NCBI RefSeq assembly: GCF_013373865.1
Contig: NC_050473.1
Coordinates: 15,160,597-15,224,596, forward strand
DNA from: Monomorium pharaonis
Lineage: Eukaryota > Arthropoda > Insecta > Hymenoptera > Formicidae
Direction: 5' to 3'
DNA length: 64,000 bases
In this document: in pieces, positions 1 to 13,284 of the stretch
How positions within the stretch are numbered: the stretch's first letter is position 1
Layout of the letters: each line of letters opens with the position of its first letter
Notes under the pieces: model-generated
Seen by the model: the letters and a program-made list of their open reading frames with translations, nothing else
Told to the model about the DNA's origin: nothing
The model's database searches: none
Program-made: the position numbers and the translations under genes

Positions 1-1659
1 AGTTTATCACATTAAATTTATCCAAAGTACCTACATTCTGAAAATAAGATTAATACTTCAATTAAGAGTATTAAAAGTCTGTTAAATTAAAATAAATTTG
101 ATTTGCTTATTATTTTTTTTTTTTAGTAAAATTTTATAATATTCTTGAAATAGAAGGTATATATAAGTTGTTTTTTGACTATATGAAAATGAGTATGTTT
201 AAAATTTCTGATGAGTGAATTTTAAGATTATCAAGAAAATATTTTTGTTAAAGATAATTGTTTACTTATAAAAGAAGAATAGTAAATTGAGTCGCTTCTC
301 TTAATTAGCTAATTAATAGTCTAATATTTTTTGTTTAATTCAGTTCAATATTTTTTGAGGAAAAGTGAAGAGAAAACTAAATAAATCTCGCTAAATAAAT
401 AAAGTTAGTGATGCTGAACTTTACTTTCTCGTTGCTGGAATGTAAAAGTCACCCCTGATGAGTAATTAATTAAGACTTATAGCATATCGCGTCACGCCAA
501 AAGGTGCTGCGACAAAGAAAAACGCTTTGTCGATCTCGGGATTTCCTTTGCGTCACCACAAAACGCATATTTTTCGAACCCCCGAGAATTTTCAATATAT
601 TTCCGTGTCTTGCGTAACCCACGCCAGAAGTCGTTTCCCATTTTTCCCACGGATACGGGAGATTGCAGCCCTTTGTGCCGTTGCTATCGGCACGGATACC
701 ATCCGTCGCGTGTATGTGCCGCCGTTGGACTTTTTTTTTATTTATTCTCCCTTTTTAACATTTCACCAGGCGAGTATATTCGTTTGGCGTGCCGATATTT
801 GATCAGCCACATGTAACGAATCATTCTGCAGAAATAATTTTCGCTCGTGCTATCGAGCCCCGTTAAATTCTTCTCTCTTTTTTTTTCCGCCGATGCATAA
901 CGGCAAATAATCGAATTTGTAACTCTTTCAGTTACCCCGAACACCGTTTGACTTTATTGTATTATGACATATCATGCAAAAATTGTTATCGATCGGCGCG
1001 ACACCGGGGTTAATTAAACGCCGGTCGAATAAAAAGTAATGCGCGCGATACCGAAATCGTATCGGCGACGAGACGTCGAACATGAAAAGTGGATCACCGA
1101 GGCACTTACCGTCGGCGCGACGATTTCCTCGTTCCACTTCCTTCAAAAGAGGCCGTTAAAACGAAGGGTGATTAAGGAAGGAGGGCTATTTCGTGGGGAG
1201 ACTCTTTCGCGAATGGCTTCCCCGCCCTTCGGTCGATTGTTCTTTTCTTTTTCTTTATCTTCCCGCGGGTGTGCGATTTGGCATGCTGCCTGATTCGATA
1301 CCGATGCCTTCTTCGACCACCTTTCGCGGATAAGAAGGGAAATGGGGCGAGAAGAAATAAGAAAAGAGTGAATACATTAAGATCAAATCCCGACTTAAAA
1401 TCGGTAACACTTGTGCTAGAGAGATAATCATAAAATTGAATCCCAAAGTGATCGAGTCCATTTACGTTTCCTCCGGAATGTAATTTCTCCGTGTCGGAAG
1501 TGCGAGAAAGCACAGGACAGAAATTATCCCTTTACCACCGGTTGCAATCAGGAAAACAAGCTTCGTAACTTACGCGGCAAAAAATAAGGTAAAAATAACG
1601 TTAAACTTGTCTGTAGTCGTTGAAAAAAATAACGACGCGACGCGATAATTATGTTTTAG

Positions 1660-1700
1660 TTACACTGAGAAAAAAGTTGTTAATTTAAATAAATTGTTCG
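1660..1700. repeat. Fragment of palindromic MITE-like family (GTTGTTAACTTGAC type)
   Basis: A terminus with an ACTGAGAAAAAAGTTGTTAA core. It matches the left arm of the imperfect palindrome at 53196-53330 and resembles stretches at 4011-4080 and 51332-51410. Only one arm is recognisable here. Family membership is by eye. Confidence 0.4.
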
Positions 1701-1715
1701 ACCAGGGTGTTTAAT

Positions 1716-1800
1716 TATCGGGGAAAATCGGAAGACCTGGAATTTTCAGGTGATTTATTTTTCATCTTGGAAAATCATTGGATTTTCATGGAATTTTATT
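1716..1800. repeat. Degenerate GGAATTTTCA / GGAAAATCA repeat tract
   Basis: Short, imperfect units alternate (CTGGAATTTTCA, TTGGAAAATCA, TTGGATTTTCATGGAATTTT). This looks like a decayed interspersed repeat rather than a simple microsatellite. I cannot assign a class. Confidence 0.35.
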
Positions 1801-4010
1801 GATACTCAGAGAAATTTGAAGGAAATTTTACTTTTAAATTTAAATTATCTCTTTTTTTCCTGAAAAAATTGTTTTTTTAATCATTTTTTCTTAATAATGT
1901 AAAATCGATTAGTCATAAATATGGCTCATTCATGTATATTGTCTTGTGACTCGCGAATTTTTATAAAAAAAATTAATGACAATAGAAGACAACATGTCGC
2001 TGGCATTGTGTGTTCAATCATCTTTCAAATTCTGTACTTTCGGAATTAGATCCGTGTATGTATTTAAATCAAATATACTTGAATTGAAGTTTAATCAAAC
2101 ATTGAAAAATATTTTTCTCAAGGTAAAAATTGCATTTAAATATCGTTTTGCAGAAACTTATATTTTCTCTAAACAAAGAGAAATAAATGATCTTCAAATA
2201 TCTCTACGTTATCTTATATGTAATTTTTTAGCTCGTCGAATTATCCATATTTAATTCCTCTTATTTTGTCCTTCATCTTTCACGTATATATTTTTTTCGT
2301 TAGAAAAAGTAACTTTTCGGACGTATGTTCCTCTGCCACCCGGCTGCGGAACGGTGCGCTTGTTCCGCAAACCGCGGTGCCATTAATCCGGAGGATAGTC
2401 TAGGCATTTCTGTCCGGCGCAACGGGAGCGGTGAAACGAGTAATACGCGCGGGACAATGGAAAAGTTTTCAGCAACATTTATGTAGGACGATCCCGCGCG
2501 GAATTTAACACACCGTCGACGACCGCGTGCGCGCGCGCGAGATTCGCTCTCGAGAAAATCCTGTCACGGACACGCGACACGCGATGAGGAGCACCGGCTG
2601 TGCGCCGTGTCGCGAACGGGAAGGGTGGGGGGGGGGTGAGTATTACGCTCATCCCCCGCGCTCCCAATTTCTATGGTCATTCAAAAACGAAGCCATAGGA
2701 TCGCAATCGGATCGCGCCGCGGTCACGCACCGAAATCCGTGCGCGTACAGACCGTCGCCGCGAATTTCGTTAATTCCTGATCGATCGGGAACTCGCGTGG
2801 GATCCCCTTTTTTAACGCGTTTATAAATCTGATGGTATTAACGTGTCTTCGACGCTGTGAAATGTGCACGAAACGCCAAGGAATTCCGACGATTTACCAG
2901 GATTATTCGTTGGAAAACAATCTGCTGGAAAAAAAAAATAAAAATTGGACGTCTAGTAGATTCGATTAATGTCTGTTGGAAGATAGACGTATCAAAATTG
3001 ATCTCGAAATTACCAGATGAAACGTAATTAATTCCTCTCTGTTATATCAGAATTTCTTGCTCTGATAATAATGACTAAATTTATGTATAGGAAAATGTCA
3101 GTTCTACTACTAAGAAAAGCGACTATTCAATTTAATTTTTTTCAATTATTTTAAATAATATATTAAGAATATTTTTTTAATTATCAAACTTCTAAAAGTA
3201 TCGAGTCCAATTGGAACAACCGAAGTTCTGTTTTGTCTCACTTAATGCATTCTAATTGGTATAAATCAATACATTTTTCTTACGCAGCGAGATCGCGAAT
3301 TAGGGGCACTTCTCTTCGCTCGTTCGCCTCGATGACACGATAAGTTGCTGTCTCGAGTCTCGGCGTGGAAATCAGACCATTATCTGTCGAATAATTATTC
3401 ATGCGAGTGGAGTTTGCAATTTACGGAGGGATTCCCCGTGCCGGCGATAAATCAACCATCGTAGACGTCCGTCATAGTCGAGCTATCAGATACGTAGCGA
3501 TCAGGGGAAAATCATTCGCGAAGAATATATCGCCGTTTTGAAAACGACGGGTTTCCCGACGCGGTGCATCTGGTTCTTCCTCTTTTTCTCTCCGCCGCCG
3601 TCGCTGCCCTTCCGCGTACCTTTTTACGTTTCGCATGGATGTTCAAAGTTCGGCGATTGCAATCTAGTCACGGGATAGCCATTTCATACGAACGGAATGC
3701 GAAGGCCCTCAGACATATGTACGTACACACGATCCGCGAAAGCAAGCGTATAATGGACACACGTACGCGATACGAACTGATGGAGATAACGTACGATTCT
3801 ATGCTTCCGTTTATGCACTTGTGCGCGCGAAGACTACAAGTGTTGCCCGTATTTTATCTGTGAATCCACAAGATATATTTTCGCATATATGATAATCCGA
3901 GATGCATACCGTCGAGTTTAATCGGTGAATTTAATTGTACCATTTGATTTACATTATTTGAAGGGATTTTTGGAGATTTATGCGGAGGATTATAAATATT
4001 AAACTAAGAA

Positions 4011-4080
4011 GAAAATAGTTAATTTGACGAAATCTTTCAACTTGATTAAATTTCTTTACTGAGAACAAGAATACTTTTAT
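4011..4080. repeat. Diverged MITE-like fragment
   Basis: Contains AGTTAATTTGACGAAATC followed by TCAACTTGATTAAATTT, matching in the same order the arm of the palindromic element at 53196-53330 and the copy at 51332-51410. Strongly diverged and probably truncated. Confidence 0.4.
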
Positions 4081-5195
4081 CTGTTTTTACTTCTTCTTAC
4101 TATTTTTATCTTCTTACTATTTTAGAAAATATCGAGTAAATCTCTGTATACAATAATCTTAAAACTAATAAATCGTGACGAATAAAACGATAAATAAAAC
4201 GATCAATTATGTACAGTATATAATTAATATTGATTTCCAATTGAGTTGTAAAAAACTCAAGTAATCGTTTATCCGCAAGGAAAACTAAGCGATTAATCCC
4301 GGATTAAGCGTTCGAATATTTTTATCTGCAACCCGAGAAGTACCGGGTGGAATGAACGGCGGATGTAATTTTACCGAAGGGAAAGGCGTCGCGTGTGCGC
4401 GATACGCAAGATTTATCGTTTTATTTAACGCAACTCGATGGAAACGGGCGCCGATGGCGCGAGAGGACAATTGCAAGTTAATTATTCGTGCGTCCGCACG
4501 AGTTTCGATAACGGATTTCAATCGTTTAACATGCGGTTCCAATATCGATCGTTCGTAATTCTTTGCCCTTTTTTTGGTTGGAAAATCATATTGCAGGCAA
4601 ATATGTATGTACATACATACGTGGCGAAGTCGTTTGGCACAGGCATTTCGCTCATTCGTCCCACGCGGTCGTGGCGAAATGTCTATCGGCGTCCTGTTTA
4701 TCGAAATAATTGCTCGAGTTCCGTAAGTCGTTCGTGGATATTAAAAGCGTCTTATCTCGCTCACGAAACGGGCGCTGCTCCGAGCAGAGATAGCATTTTC
4801 GGAAACGCGCTTATCCGACCTCGCAATTATGCGCACGCAAATTGGTGCACCGGTCGACAAACATCGAGAATTTTGCTCGTTTCGTCGACCAGGGGTAGTA
4901 TTCTTAGTCTAGAAATTTGGAAAAAAAACAATTTTTTTTTTTCGAGATTTTTTAAACTATGTTATCTTGATTATCCTTTCCTAATATTAATGTAATTAAT
5001 GTAATCAATTTTAAGGTTTCTTTTATAACTTTAAGAGGCATAATAAACAGTAATTCACCATTAAAATCCGTTCTCATTATAACATTAAATTTTTCGGAAA
5101 CAAAACTGATGTTTTCCTGAATTTTATTTTTGCGATAAAACCGCTTAAAAACGGTTGCACCCCATTATTACAGTCGTTTTCCCGTGTTTTTTTTT

Positions 5196-5207
5196 GGGGG
5201 GGGGGGG
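5196..5207. repeat. Poly-G run (12 bases)
   Basis: Preceded directly by a T run, giving a T9G12-like tract. Similar G runs occur at 52049-52061 and 54973-54982. Length is likely variable and prone to sequencing error. Confidence 0.8.
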
Positions 5208-6010
5208 ATAAAAAACGTGATTTTTCCCTCGATTTTTTATTTTTCTGGAAAATAGAGAACATTAATCGGGGTGGAATACCACGTGCTTCGTCGCGAATAA
5301 AACCGAGATTCGTTTCACCATCCCGCGCGCCAATAACTCATTTGCATGTCAGAAAGGTAAGCCAGGGAGAAGGCAAACGCATACGCGGTCGGCAATGGCG
5401 GTTTAACGGAGGGAAATGTCCTCGACGGTTACGTGGGTGAGCTGAATTTTCAAGCTAGGGATTCGTGGGACAAACGAGCTGTGGGTCGAGACGCGCACAG
5501 CTTCACCGGAAACGCCATTACTGGTATTAATAATCGCGATTACGGTGGTACCGGTGGCCGTTCGAGCGCTCCCTCGGGAGGCCGAGAGCGTCGTTGTAAT
5601 TGGCTCCGATAAGATAACAAAGTTCTATCACAAGCCGCGTCCGCGCCCTGCAACTATTTGCTTCTAATTAAACGTTCCGACCCGGCGATCGATTTGTTTT
5701 TATCTCGTCGATTCGAGAGGCTCGCGTGGATGGACGGAAACGAGTCTCTTTCTCGAGGATCCTCATTTACCCGATACTCTCGTTACCTTTTATTAATTGC
5801 CGCAATTGATACCGCGCGACGCTTCTTTTTCGTCCTTTCCTCTATCATTTCTTTTTTTCCTCTCTTTTTCCCTCTGTCTCTCTTTTATCGTCCCAAAGGC
5901 ACGGCCGACCCTGGATCCTACCTGTAGACGTTTGCGAGCGAACATAAAATATAATAGACAGACATAGGTTTTTGTACGTGGCCATTCTTCACACTAAAAT
6001 ACGCCGCTAT

Positions 6011-6245
6011 TTTCTCCATCCCTGGAGAAAATTCTCCTTAGAATTTCTATATAAATTTTACAGAATTTTTTAGAATTTCTGTATATATATATAATTTTGT
6101 AACCTTTTAAAATATTCTTCAAGTTTTTTTAAATACAAATTGGAATACGTGTCAGAAATGTTGAGAAAAGAACTCTACATCTTTTCTACAATTCTTTATT
6201 CTAACAAAAGATTCTATAATTTTCGAAGGATTCTTATGAAATCTG
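6011..6245 (+). repeat. Interspersed repeat family R1, copy 1
   Basis: An AT-rich stretch that aligns by eye with the reverse complement of 62376-62835 and, more weakly, with 28466-28680. Shared landmarks in the same order are a 5' AAATTCTC..TAGAATTT block, TTTTTGTATA-like spacing, AAATTGGAAnACnT, then GTTGAGAAA and a CATCTTTTCTA block. There is no coding potential, so it is probably a non-autonomous element. Confidence 0.55.
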
Positions 6246-8467
6246 AAAAAGTTTAAGGGTATTTTTTTTTCAAATCTTTATCAATTAAAAATATGAGAAT
6301 TTTTTTTCCATTCTTTTCACGTTAACGAATTTTCCAAGCGACAGCGCAATTAAAAATCGGATACATCTATCACCTTGATTCCTTCGAGCTTCGAGCAGCA
6401 GCTGTCTACTTCGTAAAACATGGGCAAAAACTGATATTTGTTGGAAAATTACTTGTGCGAATTGTACCAAAACCATTTTGTGGAAATATTCGGTCTGATT
6501 GATTAGAAGATGAAAAGAGCGACATGTATTTGTACGTAAACTTGCATATTAGCGCGTATGTACCATATTTAAATTTTCACTAATTACGGGAAACACGATT
6601 GGAATTATCGGCGGAATTTCGGTAATATTTCTCCTTTTCGTTGCACACGAAAAATCGATCGCGTGCGGTATGCGCCGCGTGAAGTTCGGCCCTCCCGGGA
6701 TTGCTGTAATATTTTTCGCGATAAGGCTGAATATTCAACAAGCTTAAGATTTTTCAATAAAACTTCATCCGTTTCGTCCGATAAAACCTCGATTGAATTA
6801 TCCGAACAGCAGAGCTCGGACATTTTAGCATGTATCGCATTCTAATACCATTAAATCTCAATTAATACTGCATAAGCGCGTGAGATAATCATATATTTTT
6901 CTTCGAGTTATGTATAGTTTATCGAATGTTTTTATGTACCACACATTCTGTTTGCATCAAATTATTTAAAGGAGGAACAGAAGGTTTTTGCATGGTCAAA
7001 TTAAAAGCAAAATTTATGAATTGGTTTCAGAGAAAAGAATAAAACGACAGTCTGAGATTAAATATTATTTATTAGTATATTTGAGATGGAAAAAATTAAT
7101 TTATATATAAACAAAAAATTTATTAAAGTTATGGATATTTTCCGTTACTAAAAACGAGTCAGGAAAATTTTGAGGTTTTATTTTTACCGTGTTGATAGAT
7201 AGAATTTGTTTAATAGAAAACTCCTATATTTGTAATAAGTTTCTACATCTTAAGTACAGTAAAAAATAATACATAAATGGAGAACTACCTTTTCCTGAAA
7301 TAAATTTGCAATTTCGTCTTCAATTTAACCATATAACCTTTTTGCCCCTTTCCTGCCCTGAAATTATTCACGTAATCGGGTATCTTACACTCAACGCCAA
7401 CGCGTATCATTTTGTGTCAAGAAGGAAACTTGGTACCTCGCAATATTCCTTGGACGGAAACCTCCTTGCACCCCGCGTTCAATTAGCGTCAACATACGGA
7501 TATTCTGTGAGACGGTACTACTAACAGCGACAGATCGGATCGCGCAAGAGACAAGTCGCGAGGCATAGAATTACGTATCGAATATTCGTGGTGGATGCGG
7601 TGGTGTCGAAGATGCACGTAGCACACGTGCCTGCGTGTGTACGCGCGATCTACGTGCTCTGCCTCTAGGCGTTAGACAATACCCGGGTCGCGTATCAGTG
7701 ATGTACCTGTCGCCGTTGTATATGTCCTGGTATACTATACTATCTCCCCTCCGGGTAACATCGCGTTATTAATACGAGAAAATTAACACGCGATATTTTA
7801 GATGCCGTTCGTTAACATAATAGCGCGTATACTTTCGCGTAGGAATGAAACGTTGGCTCTCGAGAATAATCGGAGAATGACATTTCACACCTTCCTACAA
7901 AATTATATTCTTTCCAAATAAGAAAAAAAATTACATAAAATATGTATATCTCTCATATATTTTTTATTTAGAAATACATTATCTTATAATTATGTTGAAT
8001 CTAAAGAAAATCTAAATACATTATATTGATGATGGATTTCTCGCTCTGTCTGTATACATTACACATGTTACACGTATATATAAAATATGTCCACGTTGCT
8101 TAAACATCTAGATAAAACGAAGAAACTCAACAAACTGTTAAAGTGAAATACATTTGAGGTAATTCATGTATATTTTTTAACAGTTTCTTAATAGATAATT
8201 CATTTTCACATAAAAAATTAAAACGTTTTATACTTTTAATGAAATTCTCTTGTATGCACATTTATACATTACAGACACTCATACCGTCACACAAATAAAA
8301 AATTGTAGAATCAATGCACACATATAAGAAGTTTAATACAGTTTCTCATTTTTCGGCGATCGATACGATCGAAGAAAGTACTGATAAATAGTCACAGCGA
8401 AATAGTTTTGAGATTCTTGAAGTGGATGGCCGCGTCCCAAAATAATCGATAAAAATATTAGATTTTA

Positions 8468-11400
8468 TCACATTGGCTGTTGCTGAGGATAGATTACCGG
8501 ATACCAAATCGGCACTTGAATATACTGGACGAAGCATAGAGGCTGCGTCCTGGGAAAAAATTCCTTCGCGTGCGGATTCAAAGGCGATATTTGAAGCTTG
8601 GAGACCTGATTCAGGTGTGTCTGTAATTCGTTTCGGTCCATCCCATACAGATCGGCCACTTCGAGATATTTTCTCCAAAGATCTTTGCAGCGACCTATAG
8701 TTAGGAGAGCGACCGGATCGCCTACGACCGCCACGAAACACTTTGCTCTCGTTAGCGCGGTATTGAATAAACGTGGATCCGTTAAAAAACCATAATCCTT
8801 TATTTTTACCTCGGCGGATGATCTGTAACAATCGAAATAATTGATACGCCGTGTCAGCGTTGTCTAAAATACTCTAGTATGTATAAAAGTCAATACCTGT
8901 CAGATATCCTTGTTCGAACTGTGCTGATAAAAACTGCAGTGAATTGCTTGCCTTGGACGTTTAACACCCTCTCGACAGACACGTCGAAAAGCAGACGCTT
9001 GCGCAATTCGATTCGCAATCGTTGTACTTGTTCAGGATAGTACGACAAGACTCCAATAGAGCCTTCGTTGTAGGGGCCCCATTGTTGTGTCGGCCATGCA
9101 CTCCTCAATTCCAGGACACGATTCGCTAGCTCTTCCGCCTCCGTGGCATGGTGATATCCCGTTGAACATGCAGCCTAACAATCAGAAATCGATCTGGATG
9201 TTCTCTTTATTCTAAAATCCAATTGAAGAGTTTAATACAAGAAAACGGTATTCCATATTGTCAAACTTTACAGAATTTTGTCCATCTGATTTAAAAAAGC
9301 GGACTAAAAATAATATAATATAATAGTTTGTTCCTACGTAGTTCGCGCGCGCGTATGTGTGTGTGTGCATGTGTGCGCGCGTGTGCGCGCGTGCGCGCGT
9401 GTGTAAAATCTGTAAATATGTACAAAATATATATAAAACAGCAAAATAATTTGAAATTTGAAGGATACATGGGTCTTTATTTTTTTTTATAGACAAATTG
9501 CACTAAGCTTTTACTCGACATTTTTTTAAAGTAATCTGTACCTGTTCTTCCACACCGTTAACAGCATAAAATATCAACGGTTTCATGACGGGATGCTTGA
9601 GCAGTTGCAAGTTGGCGGGTTTAACCAGTCCGTCATAGAACGTTTCGGACGTGTACTTGATTATATCCGCGTGTGCACGATAGTTTTGACACAGATGTAT
9701 CCGACATGGATGTTCCGGCGGATAGTACGCGTACATTCTCTCAAGGAGGCTAACGCCTAATCCTCGCTCGTTCGCCAGCACGCTGTAGATTTCCGGCGCG
9801 AGTTGCATCTGATCGCCCGCCAGGAGCAGGCGAGTTTCTTGGTTCGCTAGAGTCAAAGCTATCAGCGCCTCGCACTCCATGGCCTGGGCCGCCTCGTCAA
9901 TGACTATGTGAGTCAGCGACAATTTGAGACTCTTCAGACAACTGGATGTTGCCAGTGTAGTCACTATTAGGCCACAATCTTGTAGATCTGCCGCAACCGG
10001 ATCCCGGAAATGACCATGTTCGTCCATTAGGGAGTATTGTTGGACCGTTGGATGCACCTAAATCGCGAGAATAATCAAGCCGCCATTGAGAGACGTACAT
10101 AGTTCTCTCTGCAATGTTCTAGAAACTAGGCAACGTTGTTCACCTACCGTGTTCAATGCACGCAATTTGTAATATATCCTAACAGGTTTGAGTCGAGAAC
10201 GTTTATCCTTATTATACCAGACGTGGAAAAAATCCTTGATGTAAAGATCAGCGGCGCTGTTGCTGTGCGTACACAGAAGTATCCGATTGTTCGTATTCTG
10301 TACGAGCATACGTAGCATGTGCGCTATGGTGAATGTCTTCCCCGTGCCGAATGGGCCCAGCAAAAGGACCGGTGGTGAGGAAGCCTTGATTGACAACGTT
10401 ATCGCGGTGACCACTTGCTTCTGTTCATGATTGAGCGGCGAGTTCAGGAGTAGACTAGAGAGGACACTAAGATTGTCAGCGTCAACCTGCAGAAAGTCGC
10501 GAATAATCTCGTTGTTGGTCTTAGAAGGTTCGTCCATTAGAAACACTAGGTCCAAATTCTCGAGACTATCCACCGCCAAGTGCCATTCGCAAAAGCTCAA
10601 ACGGCTCAACGTGAATTGTACTTCGACCTCGAGCTCGTTGTGCGCCTCCAAATCCCAAACAGTCACGCATTCTTTGCTCAGTCTGACGTATATGGAGTGC
10701 GAGCTCTTGTCTTCGATGTGTGCTTCGAAAATGACATTGTTTGTTTTATTCTTCCATAACTTAAGTAGAACGCTATTACAGCTGCGCTGCAGGAGTCTGC
10801 CGCTCTGTGTGTCCTCCAAGATGTCCCGGCTGAGTGGGATCTGCGATGGCAACAAATTTCACACGTTGGATGTAAGCGGACGAGAAACGCGTCGTTATTC
10901 AATCTTAACGAAAAGTGAATGTAATTGAGCAGGGAAAAAATTCACGTAAGAGTCGTGAAAAAATGTATTAATGTATATGTTCGCAAGATAAATCATCCAA
11001 CAAACGGATGCAGTAGCGAGCAAAAAAATGCACGACTTTTGTGTTCATATAATTATTAGCCACATTGTTTAATAGTATATTAGATGTTATATTTATGATA
11101 CATTATAATATTATATTTACATAATTCAATAATGTGTTTCTCAACTAAATCTTCTTAATATGCATAAGTTGTATGTTCTGAATACATAAAAAATATAATT
11201 GACATTTTTATTACACAGAAAAACCATTATTAAATTAAAATTAATATATTCTATTTAAATAAACAATCATTGTTTCATATGCAACAAAAAATATAAAAAA
11301 TAATTCTTCGAAGATATTGTATTATTTTCCATGTAATACTTTTTCCTCTTAATTTGTGAAATTTATTATTTAATAATGGAAATATGTACATATATTTTTG

Positions 11401-13153
11401 GTGAAACTATAGGAAATTTTTTCATGTAAGCAATTTATATTTTATTTAATGGTATAATCTCAATTTAATATTTACACATCTCGAAAATAAGGATATATTC
11501 TCGAAACAAGAATTTTTTTGTGTGCCTAAAAATGAAGTATAATGAAAATTCCAATGTTTTTTGTCGCTACTGTAAACAACCTAGGCAATCCGCACGCGAA
11601 CACGGCGAACGAGAAAAGTCTTCTAGAAGTCAGAAAAAAATCGCACCTGAGCGAAGAGCTCACCCGGCGGCGTGTATTTGACCATAGTAGAGCCGTCGCT
11701 GTTAAACAGCACGTAATGCTCCATAAGACGTAACCATGAGATCTGATTGTATCTCGAGAGCTGCTCATGCCGGGCGATCTCCTCGAGGGCGATCATCTCG
11801 TGCATGCGACCCCGGTAATTGTCCGGTGTCAGCCGGCTGTCCAGTAGGGTGTTCTGCGTGAGGACGAAGTTCTGTCGGTCCGGATAGGGGTAGATTCGCG
11901 ACAGCTTGATCTCCCACGGATTCGCGTGCGGCATGAAGGGCGAGTAGAACTTGTACGGCCTCTCCCATCTCGACGGAATCTGCGACTGCTGATAATTCGT
12001 CGCCCTCTGTATTCTCTCGTAGTTCTCGATGTGCAGGTAGTCCGCACAGATCCTTTGGAGGTATACCGGCCAGTTCGAGAAGCCAAAGACCAGGTCCTGC
12101 CGATACGTGCCGTGTTTCTTGGCAATGAAACCGACCGTTACCAGGTATCGCCTCTTGCCCTCTCCAGGGTTACCTGGACAGGGATTCTGCCGCCACTCCT
12201 GGCCGTTTGTCACGCCGATTTCCGTGCCGTCCTTGTCTCGCACCGACTTCAGGAAGAAGTTAGCTCGATGATCATCGGATATCAAGGCCACATTCTGTAA
12301 CTCTTGGTCGCCTTCGGGATCGGGGATTGATAGGAGAAGGATGTTCAAAACATATGAATTGTAATGGCTTAAGTAATCATACGTGTCGTTTATTGAGGCA
12401 TTAAAAGTACAAATTTTCTACTGTGACGCATTTGTTTGATTGTCACACGTGTCAAAGCAATAAAAAATTCGAACAGAAAAACGAGAAGAAAAAACTTATT
12501 AATTATATTTGTTTATTTTGATTAATGTAGATTAACTTTAATGTCGGTTTAATTTATCTTTTTTCAAAAATAACAGATAAAATAAACACAAACATTGGAA
12601 AGAGATAAAGCTGTAATAAAATGTTGAACCGAAATTAAAGTTAAATAATCTACATTGTCAGAAATTGACATCAGCTTAAGAAAGGTTGTCTAAAGATTCT
12701 TTGATGATTATTATATCAGAAAATTTAGGTACTCCAACTTGAAGTATTTTCGCGCTTGCAAATCTGACGTCGCCGGCAAAACACTCGGCCACGAGAGGTT
12801 AGGTTCGCCGACAACAATCGTGATTTACTTAACGGAGCACACATTTAACGTGCTCCTTCCCGCAAAATATTGAGTACACGCCGAGTACACGAGCACGAGG
12901 TGCCCGCGTGTCACTTACCTGTTGTAAAGATCCTGAAACGCCACTCGTAGCTGCCTCTCGTGCCGCCGCCGCCGACGATTCTGCAGTTAGTACCGCCGTA
13001 CAAATAAACGTTCACGTCGGGCAGCGGCTCGCACGTGACGATCGTGTCCGGATCGTTGGATTTAAACCAGCCGTATCGCGTCCGCGCGGGAAAGTCTGTA
13101 AAGTAAGGCGAGTTTTCGTCGCCCGCGCGCGACTCTTGCTTCGTGGCCGCCAT
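8468..13153 (-). CDS. HELZ: HELZ-like superfamily 1 RNA helicase
   Basis: Six coding exons on the minus strand: 13153-12919, 12302-11647, 10840-10148, 10057-9542, 9174-8897 and 8822-8468. All junctions use GT-AG and the phases close, giving 910 residues. Walker A GPFGTGKT lies near residues 459-466 and the motif II box DEAAQ near 582-586. The C-terminal RecA-like half carries QNYRAH, ERVLNVQGKQF and a TALTRAK motif VI. This is the UPF1/DNA2-like group, and the N-terminal and C-terminal order resembles human HELZ, which binds RNA decay factors. Human HELZ is about 1,940 residues and begins with a CCCH zinc finger; here neither that finger nor the long C-terminal tail is present. The start chosen is the first in-frame ATG of exon 1 in a CpG-rich region. 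The family call is firm; the exact orthologue and start are less so. Confidence 0.88.
9346..9404. repeat. (GT)n/(GC)n alternating purine-pyrimidine tract
   Basis: About 59 bases of nearly uninterrupted alternating purine and pyrimidine inside the helicase intron 9175-9541. Such sequence can adopt Z-DNA. It is a simple-sequence repeat with no coding role. Confidence 0.85.
12522..12678. mobile_element. MITE family M1, copy A
   Basis: Inverted arms face each other: a left arm with AATGTAGATTAACTTTAAT then CGGTTTAA, and a right arm with AACCGAAATTAAAG then AATCTACATTGTC and GACATCAGCTT. The reverse complement of the right arm matches the left end of copy B at 56565 nearly base for base. The left end here is truncated outside AATGTAG. 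It lies in the first intron of the HELZ-like gene. Confidence 0.6.
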
Positions 13154-13260
13154 GATGTTGGCCACACTCTCCTCGCGCGATCAACGCCTCGAGAAACTCG
13201 AGAGTCACAGGACCGTCATTGTCAGGCCGAGTATCGCGCAGCTCTTTTCTTCTTTTTGTT

Positions 13261-13284
13261 TCTCTCTCTCTCTCTCTCTCTCTC
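13261..13284. repeat. (TC)12 microsatellite
   Basis: A perfect CT dinucleotide run about 110 bases upstream of the helicase start codon, followed by a GC alternating run at 13311-13325. The run reads as GA on the helicase sense strand. GA tracts near insect promoters can bind GAGA-type factors, but that role is only inferred here. Confidence 0.85.

Larger units (their letters stand above)
1..8467. other. Gene-poor flank, no recognised gene
   Basis: No exon in this stretch could be tied to a known protein. Composition alternates between AT-rich DNA and CpG-rich blocks (about 2330-2830, 3290-3860 and 5280-5930). Long frames in the CpG-rich blocks, for example 185 codons at 4438-4995, have no recognisable domain or splice-supported structure. 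The tract holds interspersed repeat fragments near 1660, 1716, 4011 and 6011 and a 12-base poly-G run at 5196-5207. It could be intergenic, 3' flank of the helicase gene, or intron of a gene lying outside the window. Confidence 0.6.

Noticed and set aside
1976..2254. 92-codon AT-rich frame with several Met residues
   Set aside because: Typical low-complexity composition, no motif, no splice or promoter support.
3564..3863. Possible signal-peptide exon (HLVLPLFLSAAVAALP) that could be the missing P4HA start
   Set aside because: No ATG, no match to the P4HA N-terminal segment, and it is upstream of the HELZ gene on the other side of its whole length.
4438..4995. 185-codon frame on the plus strand
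   Set aside because: No recognisable domain or family; CpG-rich surroundings have few stops, and the frame ends in poly-F and poly-K runs from homopolymers.
12908..13165. Upstream GTG start for the helicase
   Set aside because: The extended N terminus (VANIM) begins with GTG; the in-frame ATG at 13153 has a better context (ATCATGGCG).
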